Source of the DNA: Ureaplasma zalophigenitalium
GTDB lineage: Bacteria > Bacillota_I > Bacilli_A > Mycoplasmatales > Mycoplasmoidaceae
DNA: 64,000 nucleotides
Direction of reading: 5' to 3'
Assembly (NCBI RefSeq): GCF_025780055.1
Contig: NZ_JAOXHJ010000001.1
Span: forward strand, 62,001-126,000
Shown here: piece after piece, positions 20,926 through 36,650 of the stretch
Numbering within the stretch: the first letter of the stretch is position 1
Layout: every line of letters starts with the position of its first letter
The notes under the pieces: model-generated
Databases searched by the model: none
What the model was told of the DNA's origin: nothing
Seen by the model: the letters and a program-made list of their open reading frames with translations, nothing else
Program-made: the position numbers and the translations under genes

Positions 20926-22357
20926 TTTTGAAGTTGTTATCGGTATTGAAGTACACTGTGCTTTAAATACAAAAACGAAAATGTTTTCAAGTGCTTTATT
21001 AGATCACGAAGCTTCGGTTAATACAAATATCAATGAAATAGATTTAGCATTAGTTGGTACAATGCCTAATGTAAATATGGAAGCGATACACAAAGGGCTT
21101 TTTCTAGCTAAAGCTTTACACATGCAAACAAATCATAAATTTATTTCTTTTGATCGTAAACATTATTTTTATTTAGATTTACCTAAAGGTTATCAAATTA
21201 CTCAACAATATTATCCTATTGGTTATAATGGTTTTTTAGAAATTAAAAATGAACGTCAACAAGTGCAAAAAATTCGTATTAATCGAATTCATATCGAAGA
21301 GGATACTGCTAAACAAACTAACCTAGATAATAAAGTTTTACTTGATTATAATAGAGCAGGATGACCATTGATCGAAATTGTATCAGAAGCAGATATTCGT
21401 AGTGCTACGGAAGCAGCGAATTATTTAGAAGAGTTGCGTAAAATTCTATTATTCCATAATATTTCGGACGCGAAAATGGAGGACGGTTCAATGCGTGCAG
21501 ATATTAATATTTCGGTGCGCTTAATCGGTGATAAAAACTTTAATAACAAGGTTGAGATTAAAAATATTAATTCTATTTCCAACGTCATTAAAGCGATTGA
21601 ATTTGAAAAACAACGCCAAATAAATGCATTATTGACTAACCAAGCAATTGAACAGCAAACCCGACGTTATGACGATCAGAGTCAACAAACAATTTATATG
21701 CGTGATAAGGGTGACGCAGTTGATTACAAATATATTCCCGAACCAAACATCGCTCCAATTTCGCTAAGCAACGACTATTTAAACGAATTATATTTACAAC
21801 AACCCCAAACAATTAATGATCTGCGTAATTCTCTTTTAAGCGAAGAATTAAATCCGGAATTTATTGAAAATTTACTCGCTGATCGGGAATTGTTTGATGC
21901 TTTTAATTATGTTAACAAACAGGTTGGCAAAACTGTTTCTGTTTACAAATGAGTTTGTTTAGAGTTTCTGGGTTTAATTAAAAAGGATAACAAATCTTTA
22001 AAAGACATCAGTAAAGATTTATGAGACAAAATTGCCATGATGATCACTATGTTTGAAAAAGGTGAAATCAATGGGAAGCAAGCAAAGAGCTTACTTGAAG
22101 AAATCTACAAAACAAACAAGAATCCTAAAGATTTAGTTAAAGAGTTGGGTTATGAACAAATTAGTGATCCGGTATTATTAGAAAAACTTTTAAGAAAAAT
22201 TCTAAATGATAGTGTTGATAAAAAAGAGCAGTTTAATGATCGTGCTGACCGGTATGAAAAATATGTAATGGGAATGCTGATGAAGGAAACAAAAGCTCAA
22301 GCTAACCCTGTTATAAGTTACGAAATTTTACAAAAACTATTACAAGCTAGTAAATAA
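20918..22357 (+). CDS. gatB: Aspartyl/glutamyl-tRNA amidotransferase subunit B
   Basis: Kinase/tRNA-binding subunit, 479 residues. Starts with FEVVIGIEVHCALNTKTKMFS, the GatB signature, then RKHYFYLDLPKGYQITQ and DYNRAGWPLIEIVSE (Trp from UGA). The C-terminal YqeY-like tail (about 340-479) is present. A terminator follows its TAA. Together with GatA and GatC it implies that Gln-tRNA is made by transamidation in this organism. Confidence 0.97.
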
Positions 22358-22358
22358 T

Positions 22359-22388
22359 AAAAAAACACCTGTTTGTGGTGTTTTTTTA
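22359..22388 (+). terminator. Intrinsic terminator of gatCAB
   Basis: AAAACACC - TGTTTGT - GGTGTTTT hairpin with flanking A and T runs, right after the gatB stop. It can also work on the opposite strand. Confidence 0.85.
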
Positions 22389-22444
22389 TTATTTCTATGC
22401 TGTGCGATAAAATTAATATAGTTTAAAAAAAGTATTGTTCAAAC

Positions 22445-22475
22445 AAAAAAACACCTTAATTCAAGGTGTTTTTTT
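22445..22475 (-). terminator. Intrinsic terminator for the minus-strand lipoprotein gene
   Basis: AAAACACCTT - AATTC - AAGGTGTTTT hairpin flanked by A and T runs. It lies 15 bases beyond the stop of the minus-strand lipoprotein, and its stem core resembles that of the neighbouring gatB terminator. It can act in both directions at this convergent junction. Confidence 0.8.
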
Positions 22476-22489
22476 AATCTATGAAAAGT

Positions 22490-24499
22490 TTATTTTTTTA
22501 AATTATATTCAAATATAAATTCATTTTTTTCATTTGGAGATTTAAAGAATTGTTTTAAAGCCGGATCATGTTTACCATCAGCGTTGTAAATTTTCGTCTC
22601 AACAAATAAATAGCTACGTTTAATTGTATATAGTAAATCTTCTTTTCCTGTGGTTTTTTTGTTTTTTAACTCAGTTAACAAATTGTTTAGTAAGCCTTGT
22701 TTTTCTTGCATTTTGTTTTGTGTAATTAATTCTTTGACAGACTCTACACCTTGATCGGGTTTTTTAAGCAATTCCTGGATGGCTTTTAGTTGATTTAAAT
22801 TAGTTTGCTCATCAGATGTTTTTTGATAATCAGAAGATAAATCACGTGTAAAGAAATCGATTAAATCGATGCTCATATTTCTCAAATCATTTAATTGCAT
22901 TGTTTTATGAATAGTTAGAATCAATGTTTCAAAAGTTTTACGAACTTCTTGTAAAGCTAAAACAACGTTTTGGTTATCCTTTTGTTTGAATGAATCAAAG
23001 TGTTGATCTAAAAGTTGTAATTTATCGTGCAATTCTTTTAGAGGAGGAAAACCTAAAGCTACTTTGTTTTTTAAGACATTTTTAATATCTGCGCTTGTTA
23101 AATTGGTAGATAAAAGATGTTTGACTTCAAGAAGCAAAGCATCCACTAAAGCTATTTTTTTAGATATTAATGGCTTAAATACTAGTTTGTTTGCTTCCAT
23201 TTTTAAGAAATCATATTGGTATGTGACAACAAAACTATTTAATAGGCGGTATAAACGTTTTAATAAATCATTTTTAGCAGTAGTATCTAACGTTTTTATA
23301 TAGTCTATAACTTTGTGTTTGAAAGTAGGACTTTTTTGCTTATTAATTGATGTTAATAGATCTGAAGGGATCAATTCTTGCTGAGCGTTTTTGATTTGTT
23401 CTTTCAAAGCACTAATTTTTTGGGTTTTTTCTTGTTCTTCCGCAAATAATGAGCCATCGATTGCTTTGTATAAATCAATATACTTAGTAGTCAAGAAACC
23501 ATAAGGTACTTTTTTATTTGCTGTACTATTGTCATATCCACCAATAAATTCTGCAAGCAAACTAATTAAAAGTTTGTCAGTTTCTAATGGTTTTTCAAGA
23601 TCGTATGTATCAACTAATCGATCAGAAAGTTGCTTATTTAAGACATTAAATTTTGAATCAAATTCCTTGCTACCGATGTAATTTAATAATTGTAATGCTC
23701 TTTGTCGAACATCCTTTTCTAATGTTGAATCCTCTAGATGTTTTTCACTTTTTTTGTCAGCTGATATTTTTAAATTAGCAAATAATAAATTAGTTAGATC
23801 TAATTTAGCATCGATATCATTATTTAATGCGTTAATTAAAAAATTTTTGAAAACAACATCACACGAAATTAAATTTGTTAAAGATGTTTTTTCGGAAGTA
23901 AATTTTTCTTTAGTAAGCATGTCTTGCAGAATTGTTTGAATGCTAATTTGTGTAGCATTTTGCACGTTGAAATTAATCGCTGCATCTAAAGAATTAACAG
24001 CCATTTTGTCATTACTTGCTTCCAAATCAAGTATCTTATATAACTCTTTAGAGTATTTATGAGAAACTAATTTAAATGATTTATTAGGACTAATGATGAC
24101 TTCGATTTCATCAGTTATAGTTTTATATTTATCATTGATTTTTGGAAACTCTAAATAGAAATCGACTTGGTTAGTTTTAGGATTACGTTGAATACTTGAA
24201 ACCAGTGCCTTAGATAATTTATTAGCATAAACTTTTGGGGTCTTTTTATCTGTTTTAACAGATTTTATAACCACATTAAAATTAGTATCTTTAATTAATT
24301 GAATCGTGTGTTCATTTTGATACGGAACTGATGCGTGCACATATAAGTTATTATCTTGAACAATTGTATCGCTCACTTGTAAAGAAAGATCAGAACGATC
24401 AACTCCACAAGCTGCTGCTACAGCAATAACAGCAGTACTGATGATAGCACTACCCATGCACAATCAGATTATTTTTTTGTTACTTTTTTTCTTTTTCAT
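22490..24499 (-). CDS. Large lipoprotein of unknown function
   Basis: A 669-residue predicted surface lipoprotein. The ATG complementary to 24497-24499 gives a Lys-rich start MKKKKSNKKIIW, its Trp encoded by UGA, then a hydrophobic segment and lipobox AVAAAC with Cys at 31. The mature part is rich in Lys, Leu, Asp and Asn, helical in composition, with no recognisable domain. It lies 51 bases downstream of rpoC on the same strand and may be read from its own promoter or from rpoBC. Similar lipoproteins are usually lineage-specific in mollicutes. Confidence 0.85.
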
Positions 24500-24517
24500 A
24501 ATTAAGTTTTCCATTTC

Positions 24518-24539
24518 TGTGTACTATTGTGTACACAAT
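24518..24539 (-). promoter_or_regulatory. Palindrome between rpoC and the lipoprotein gene
   Basis: A perfect 14-base palindrome ATTGTGTACACAAT (24526-24539), with its half TGTGTAC repeated ten bases away (24518-24524). It may be an operator or a short RNA hairpin; no function is established. Confidence 0.4.
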
Positions 24540-24550
24540 TTGTTATGTAT

Positions 24551-28468
<3,918 letters not shown>

Positions 28469-28487
28469 AATTTAATCTCCTTTGATT

Positions 28488-31400
28488 TTAAAAGTTATCT
28501 TCTAATAAATCTAAATCGTCTTCATCGTCAAAACGGTTTTCATCAAAATTATTTTTAATAATAAATTGACGAGTTTCTTGTAGATGTTCTTCTTCATCTA
28601 AACGATCTAATTCTTCTTCTTTGCGTTTATAGTCATTTAATGTATATTCATTAATGTCGATTTCGCCTTCGTCCGTCTCCACTGACATGCATAATGCCAA
28701 CCCTTGAATTTGTTTTGTCAATAAGTTGAATGATTCAGGCATACCACTTGAAGTAATATCCCGGTTTTTAATAATTGCATTATATGCTTGGTTTCGTCCT
28801 TGTACATCGTCAGATTTGATGGTTAGGATTTCTAGTAAGTTATAAGCTGCCCCATAAGCTTCCAATGCCCAAACTTCCATTTCCCCAAATCTTTGACCAC
28901 CATTTTGTGATTTACCACCTAATGGCTGTTGTGTAATCTTAGAGTAAGGTCCAACTGAACGTGAGTGAATTTTATCATCAACCATGTGGTCTAGTTTTAA
29001 CATGTATGTATGACCGATTGAGATTAACCCATCAAAGGCATCACCTGTTCGTCCATCATACAACACTTGTTTACCTTTTTTCTCTTTAATATCTATTTCA
29101 GCCTCGTTCATAATGGCTACTAAATCATCTGTTTTTACACCATCAAAAACTGGTGTGGCAACCTTAATAGCTACATCATCAAAAGATAGTCCAAGACTGT
29201 TTAAAATGATTAGTTGATCTAAAACATCGATTTGTTTTGGATCAGTAATCTTTTTATTTTCAATAAAGTCTCTCATTTTACCATATAAACGTTCGGCTAC
29301 AATATCTGTTAAACCAAATAGCGAAACATATTTTTCATATCCTTGGTTGTTGAATGGAATATTAATTAATTCTTTCTTTCCAATTTCACTAGCTGCATAA
29401 CCTAAATGCAATTCTAGAATTTGCCCAATATTCATCCGTGAAGGTACCCCTAAAGGGTTTAACATAATATCTAACGGAGTTCCATCGGCCAAGAAAGGCA
29501 TATCTTGGATAGGAACGACTTTGGAAACAATCCCCTTGTTTCCGTGACGCCCAGCCATTTTATCCCCAACTTGGATTTTACGTTTTTGAACAATATAAAT
29601 CTTAACAATTTCTAAAACATCGTCAGGTAATTCGTTATTATTTGCCTCTGTAGCTTTGATACGTTTAACAGCTGCAACGATCCCTTCTTGACCATGTTTA
29701 ACTTTCATAGATGAATCCTTGACACTCTTTGATTTATCGCCAAAAATTGTTTGCAATAATTTATCCTCGGGATTGACATCAATGTTTCCACGTGGTGTTG
29801 TTTTTCCTACTAAAACATCACCCTCGTGAACTTCAGCTCCAACAAAAACAATTCCATCTTTGTCTAAAAAACGCTTAGCATGATCTGAAACGTTTGGCAT
29901 ATCACGTGTAATCTCTTCGTCCCCGTTTTTGGTTTTAACACATTGCAATGTTAATTCATCAATATGGATAGAAGTAAAGACATCCATTGAAACTAGACGT
30001 TCAGAAATGATGATAGCATCTTCGAAATTATAACCAGATCAAGTTGTATAACCAACAAGAACGTTACGACCTAAAGCTAACTCACCATTTTGCATCGCTG
30101 GACCATCGGCAATAGTTTCGTTGGCTGATACTTTTTGGTTTAAAGAAACAATAGGAGTTTGGTTATTACATGTATCTTGGTTTGATTTACGATATTTGAT
30201 TAATTCGTATGTGTGGTCTGTTTCATTTTCATCTGTAACCACAATTTTTTGCGCATCAACATAGCTAATTGTTCCGCTTGTTTTTGAAATAACAGCCATA
30301 CCTGAATCGTGCGCAATTTTATATTCTGTCCCTGTACCAACTATTGGCGCATAAGGTTTAATTAAAGGTACTGATTGACGTTGCATGTTTGAACCCATTA
30401 AAGCACGAGCACCGTCATCATTTTCGATGAAAGGGATAGCAGAAGCAGCGATAGAGACTACTTGTCGAGGGACGATATCTATATAATCTACTTGTTCAGG
30501 CTTGAACAAACCTGTAGAACCACGGTATCGACAAACTACTTGGTCATTTGTAATTCGGTAATTTTCATCTAAATTAACTGCTGATTCAGAAATGATAAAG
30601 TTATCATCTTCATGAGCTGTTAAATAAACGTGTTCTTGAGTTACCACACCGTTATTAACTTTAAAATATGGAGCAACAATGAAACCGTTTTCATCAACCT
30701 TAGCTAATGAAGCCAATGACATAATCAACCCGATATTCATCCCTTCTGGAGTTTCGATTGGACAAATACGAGAATAATGTGAGTGGTGAACGTCACGAAT
30801 ATCTAAGTTAGGGTCTTCCCGACTAATCCCTCCGGGTCCCATTGCAGAAATACGACGTTTGTTTGTTAATTCAGCCAATGGGTTTTGTTGATCAATAAAT
30901 TGAATTAGTTGGTGAGAGTTAAAGAAATCTTTGATTAATGTTTGAAATTGCTTTGTATTAACAATTGACTTAACAGTAACTGCACGTTTCTTTTCTTCTT
31001 CTAGTTCATTTTTTTCATCTTCGTCCAAATTGGCATTATCTGTATAGTTAGCGATATTAGCATTTGAACCATCAGAAATTGCTAATTTTTCACTGATGAA
31101 TTTTTCAATACGACTCATACTTGTCGCAACACGTGCACGCAATAATTCATGAATTAATTTTAATCGCTTATTACCTAAGTGATCCACTTCATCAAAATCA
31201 CCAATATCATAGTTTAAATTGTAAATATAACTACCAACAGCAATTAAATCAGAGATTGTAAGTGTTTCTAAATCGTTGTTAGTTCCCACACCAATAATTC
31301 GTGTTGTCTCAGTTCGTTTATCATTATCTTTATAAACGTCAACTGATTCGTAATCTAAATATTGTTTTAATGAAGATTCATGTGCACTTGGCAATAGAGC

Positions 31401-32789
31401 AATTTTTTTAGATCATTTTAAATTATTTGTTTTTGAAGCTTCTTTAATTAATTCAATATGTTCCTTAGTAATCAATGTGTTTTTTGGAACTAAAACAATA
31501 TTGTCTTTAGTTAAGATATCTTCGGCAATAACACGCATGAATAAACGATCAGTTAATAATAATTTCTTCTCGAATTTATAACGTCCTGCTGATGAAATGT
31601 CATATAAACGTTTGTTGAAGAAATGATGTTGTAAAGCTAATTGATATGAAATTTGACGATTATCAACAAGAGTTCTCAAATACTCTGTATTTTTAATATT
31701 AATAGCAAGAGATTCTACAATATCCTTAGCTGCTTTTTCTGAAATAATTTCATCAACTAAAGCCGCTTTTTCTTCGTAAAGTTTTTTATTGTCTTTTTTA
31801 AAAGTTGATGTTTCTTCGTTATTGTTATCGTGTAATAAATCATCAATTTTGTTAGAAACTACAAGGTAATCAAAAACCAAAACTTTTAACTTTCCAATTA
31901 AAGCTGTATTTGAATTGATTAATTCAGAACGTAATTCTTCTGTTGACTTATGATCATTTCTATCAAGGAATTCGTTGATTTCGCCCATCATTTTGCTAAT
32001 GGTTTCATCGGCAATATTGCTTTCAAAAACTTCTTTATCATTGTATTTTTCGTTAGCTAATGATTCGACAATTTCTTTTTCGTTACCATAAATATTTAAA
32101 ATTTCTTTCGTTGTTAAACCGAAAGCTTTCAAAATTGTTGTAATAGAAAAAGTTACAGCATTATCACCTGAAGAATCACGAGCAACAATTTGGACAAACT
32201 CTTTATCTTTTGGTAAGAATCCAAGCATTAAAGTACCTTTAGAAGGGAAAATTTCGCAAATTCGACCTTCAAATAAACGTTTACGAGAACCGTTTAATTT
32301 AATTGATGATTTGCTTAATACATAAATACCTGGTGAACGAACAATTTGAGAAATTACAAATTTTTCGATACCATTAATAATGAATGTCCCTTGTTCAGTC
32401 ATTTTTGGAATAGCACCAAGGTAAATGCCTTCTTCATCGCGTTTTTTCGTTTTCTGAACTTTTTTAACTTCTCCAGTTACGTTGTCAACTAATTGTAAAT
32501 CAATATAAACTGGCGTTTCATATGTTTTGCCTTCGTTTCGACAAGCAGATTCTGATTTAATTGGATCTGTAACCTTTAAATCAACAAACTTTAATGTATA
32601 TCGACCTTGTGGCGAATTAAGGGGAAAGATATTTGCTACGACCTCTCGTAAATCTTTTTCCATAAAACGTGCAAAAGAATTTACTTGGACCTGCAGTAAG
32701 TTCGGCCCTTCGAAGTCTAATTTCGTTTTTGAATAGTCTCGACGGACAGTTTTTCTAGTGATTTGTTTTTCACGATAATTTTGATTCAT
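28488..32789 (-). CDS. rpoB: RNA polymerase beta subunit
   Basis: Second large subunit of RNA polymerase, 1433 residues, somewhat longer than many homologues because of an acidic, Lys/Glu-rich insertion in the N-terminal half. The rifampicin-binding region reads [11 protein letters not shown] then [13 protein letters not shown]. The position equivalent to E. coli His526 is Asn643 (complement of 30861-30863). Conserved [18 protein letters not shown] and [12 protein letters not shown] follow, and further on the [12 protein letters not shown] block. ATG preceded by agaggtt. Internal UGA codons at several sites. Confidence 0.97.
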
Positions 32790-32858
32790 ATTCTAACCTC
32801 TTGTGTAAAATGAAAAAGTCTATATAACAAAAACGTTAAATAGACAATATACTTTTAA

Positions 32859-32864
32859 ATTATA
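32859..32864 (-). promoter_or_regulatory. -10 element upstream of rpoBC
   Basis: On the minus strand TATAAT is found 70 bases before the rpoB start, inside an AT-only tract with overlapping alternatives. A convincing -35 is not visible. Inferred. Confidence 0.45.
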
Positions 32865-32893
32865 CTATAAATATAATATAATATGATAAATTA

Positions 32894-34324
32894 TTAAATA
32901 TTTATGATAAGCAATTCGAACGCATCTTCGCTCTCTTGCAAGATTTCAGCTAATTCTTTTTTAGTTTTTATTGGGTTTTTATTAAAAATTAGGTTAACAT
33001 CACGTAAAATCAAGTTATTCTTAATGCGTTCAGTAATGTTAAAAATCGTGGTAAATCCAAATTCGTGTTGTGCGATATCTTGGATTGTACGTGCTTCTGT
33101 TTGAGATGTATTAACTAAAAGATATTTCGGTTTTTTTGATTTTTGCAAACTAAATTCTAGAACATCTTTTTTTAATTTTCGCTCAATTTCTAAATGGCAA
33201 ATATCCTTTTGGATGATTTTTGAATTAAAGAAGGTTTTTTCTGTTTCAAAAATAATTTTATTTAACACATTCACTGCGTTCACTGGATCAATTCCAGCTG
33301 CTGTTTCACCTGATAGCATGACTGCATTAGCGCGTGCTTTAACTGCGTGATAAACATCGTTTACTTCCGCTCTTGTTGGTAAAATATTCTTTTCTAATGA
33401 GTCTAGCATTTGCGTGGCAACAATAACTGGTTTTTTAGCTAAATGACATAAGCGAATAATTTTTTCTTGATAAAAAGGGATGCGTGCATAATTAATTTCT
33501 AATCCCAAATCTCCGCGCGCAATCATAATAACGTCAAATTCAGCAATTAAACTATTAATATTATCAATAGCTTCTTGGTTTTCGATTTTAGCAATTAGCC
33601 GAATTGATGTGTTCATATTCAACGAGTTAATATAATCATAAACTTGTTGCAATTGAGTTGAATTGGCGATGAATGATAAAGCTAAGAAATCAATCTTATT
33701 TTCTATAGCTTTTTTAATATCATATTTGTCTTTATCAGAAAGAAATGGAATGGAATATTTAGTATTAGGGAGATTGATACGTTTGTTTGTTTTTAACTCA
33801 AAACTATTAAAAGATTTAACTTTGATGATTCCTGCTTCTTTATCCACTTCGACAGCTTCAAACACTAATTTACCATCATCGACTAAAATTTGAGAACCAA
33901 CTTTAACATCATCAGCCATACTATATGTGTTTGTTACATCAGATACAGAGAAACCTTTATCATCCCCTACGATTTGTTTTTTGGTGTAAATAGATAATAT
34001 TTCATTAGCCTTAATAAAAACGTTATTACACATTTGGCCAACACGGATCTCTGGACCTTTTGTATCAAAAATAAACTGCACACTAATTTTCAAACGCTCA
34101 GCAATTTCGCGAATTCAATTAGTAATGAATAAATGGTTGTCAATAGTATTATGTGATAAATTTAAACGAAAAATATTAACTCCGCGTAGAATTAAATCAG
34201 TAATTTTTTGTTCAGCAACCCGGCGTTCATTAGCAAATTGCTCATCGTTGTATCGGTGTGGATTGTTAATAGAACCAACAATAGCTGGTCCGACTGTAGC
34301 AATAATTCTAGTTTTTAAAAACAT
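32894..34324 (-). CDS. pyk: Pyruvate kinase
   Basis: Last glycolytic step, making pyruvate and ATP; 476 residues. The N terminus [10 protein letters not shown] is followed by an insertion of about 20 residues before the substrate-site segment [29 protein letters not shown] and [19 protein letters not shown] with the MLSGETAAG block are intact. The start lies within the 3' end of eno (17-base overlap), with an ggagat site. One UGA Trp. Part of a minus-strand glycolytic block. Confidence 0.96.
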
Positions 34325-35669
34325 AAATAATCTCCTTTTCCTTAGTTTTTTGCGATTTATGAGGGGTATAAACTAATTGTTCTTGCAACTCGGCTTGAAT
34401 TTCAAGAATACGATTATATTTAGCAACACGTTCACTACGGGATAAAGACCCTGTTTTAATCATTTCTGCACCAACACCAATGGCTAAATCTGCAATGAAA
34501 TCATCTTCAGTTTCGCCAGATCGGTGGGAAATAATAATGCGCATGCCATTTTTTTGGGCTAATTGGATAGTTTCAAGTGTTTCACTAATGCTACCAATTT
34601 GGTTTGGTTTAATTAAAATAGCATGGCTAGCCCGTTTATTAATTCCTGATTGCAAATACTTCATGTTTGTTGTATATATATCATCACCCACAACCTGTGC
34701 AATTTGTTGTTTTGTTAAATTAATAAAACCGAATCAATCGTTTTCATCAAACGGATCTTCGATAGATATAATAGGATAGGATTTAACTAGGCCAACCAAA
34801 TGTTCAGTTAATTCCTCTGTATTTAACATATGGTCCTTCTTACCAATGCGTAGTTTATACTGCTTGGTCTGTGAACAATAAAATTCGGAGGCTGCAACAT
34901 CCAGCGCTAAACCAACGCCCTGATGATATAAAGATTTTTGAAAATGAAATTTTTCAACTAATTGATAATTAGCTTGCTTGATAGCTTGAATAATTAATTC
35001 CAAAGCTTGCTTGTCAGTGGATAATTGAGGAGCGAATCCACCTTCATCACCTTTGCTTGTGTGCAATCTATTTTCTTTTAAAAGATTGTGTAATTGATAA
35101 AAAATTTCAGCACCAACTTGGATAGCATGCGGAAAATTTTGTGCTCCAACAGGCATGATCATAAACTCTTGAATACTTAAATCATTATCAGCGTGGGCAC
35201 CACCGTTAATGAAATTCATCATAGGAATAGGTGCATAATAATGCGGGTCTTGATTGTTCATTAAATCTTCTTTAATAAATTGATAAACAGGTTTTTGATA
35301 AGCGTGTGCGACTGCTTTCACTAAAGCGGTACTTAAGGCTAAGATAGCATTGGCACCATATTTATTTTTTTGAATATCATCACTTTGAATAAGTAATTTA
35401 TCAAGTTCATAAAAATTTGCTAACTTTTGATTAATTAATAACGGAGCGAGATGATGATTAATATTATTAATAGCTTTAAGGACGGATTTATTTGCATAAT
35501 AATTAGGATTATTATCACGTAATTCTAAAGCTTCCTTACTCCCTGTTGAAGCTCCCGATGGAACTTTGGCGTAAACGTATGAGTTATCTGACAACTGAAA
35601 ACGCACTGCGATGGTTGGGTAACCTCGTGAATCAAGGATCTGGTAGGCTAAGATATTTTTAATGTACAT
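34308..35669 (-). CDS. eno: Enolase
   Basis: Converts 2-phosphoglycerate to phosphoenolpyruvate; 453 residues. Starts near [12 protein letters not shown]. Active-site landmarks are KGDEGGFAP (Glu), [10 protein letters not shown] (Asp metal ligands, Trp from UGA), [13 protein letters not shown] (catalytic Lys) and [10 protein letters not shown]. It overlaps pyk by 17 bases and lies ten bases after the membrane protein gene upstream, so these three are one transcription unit. Confidence 0.97.
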
Positions 35670-35679
35670 TTTGACCTGC

Positions 35680-36561
35680 TTATAAATCTAATTCTTGAAA
35701 GATGCGTTCTAGATCTGCATCCGGCACAGTAATCATTTGTTTTTTATTTTTTTTAGAACGATCTATATTTAATTTATTGGGATTATATTTGTGTGGTTTT
35801 ACCGGTTTTTCCTTGATTGGTAAAAGATTAATGAATTGAATAGTTTGGATTAAATAAAAAACAACCATAATAACAAAGAAAATAGTACTAATTGTGTATG
35901 TGAAATAAATTAATCCATTTGCATAATAATCGTTGCTAAAATTATATGAACCATTATAGAAAAAGATAGAAGGGTTAATGGTTGTATCGTTGATTTGTTT
36001 TAACATACTAGTTGAATCATTAATGATCGGTAAATTATAGTGTTGTATCAAGCCACTAAATAATTGTATTTTTTGACTAGCTGTTAAATTTAAATGATTA
36101 ACTATAGTTCGTTGATAGTCGTAATAGACTTGATTTAAAAGAGTGCCTATTTTTGGTTGTACAGAACTAACTACAAATAAATAAATTATTACGAGATAAA
36201 AAGCGTTAATTAAAATTATAAAAACCAATGTTTGGCGAATTAATTTTAATTTAATGCTTAATCCTAGAAAATAAAAGAACGAAGCATGGAAAAGAAATAA
36301 AACAAAGATCATACTGATTCCATTATCACTTAAAATAAGACTATACTCAAAACGTGTATTGTGTTGAAAATCAAAATTAGTTAAAGCTATTTGATAATCG
36401 TACATAAATGTAGCGTGATGTTTAATTTGTTCCTGATGTGCCAAAAAATCAAGGCCATTTGGTCTTGAAATACTAGCCACAAAAAAATAACAAAAAGTTA
36501 GCAACGAAAGTGTGATAAAGAGAAAAATTGAGACCTGATAATGTTTAATTCATTTATTCAT
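35680..36561 (-). CDS. Membrane protein of unknown function in the glycolytic operon
   Basis: A 293-residue predicted membrane protein. The start (complement of 36559-36561, with a ggtga site) includes a UGA Trp at residue 4. Four hydrophobic segments are seen at roughly residues 10-30, 85-105, 110-130 and 215-245. The loop between the third and fourth is about 80 residues and polar. The tail is Lys-rich, then acidic, ending DADLERIFQELDL. I recognise no family. It shares a promoter and an operon with eno and pyk. Confidence 0.75.
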
Positions 36562-36587
36562 ATATTCACCGGTGTTTCTAATTCTTT

Positions 36588-36616
36588 ATTTTATCATTTT
36601 TTGGTATATTTTTCAA
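36588..36616 (-). promoter_or_regulatory. Promoter of the membrane protein-eno-pyk operon
   Basis: On the minus strand TTGAAA (36611-36616) and TAAAAT (36588-36593) with a 17-base spacer, 26 bases before the membrane-protein start and just downstream of the gpmI stop. Confidence 0.65.
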
Positions 36617-36650
36617 TACTAATAACAATATATACCTTTCTCGGACAATA

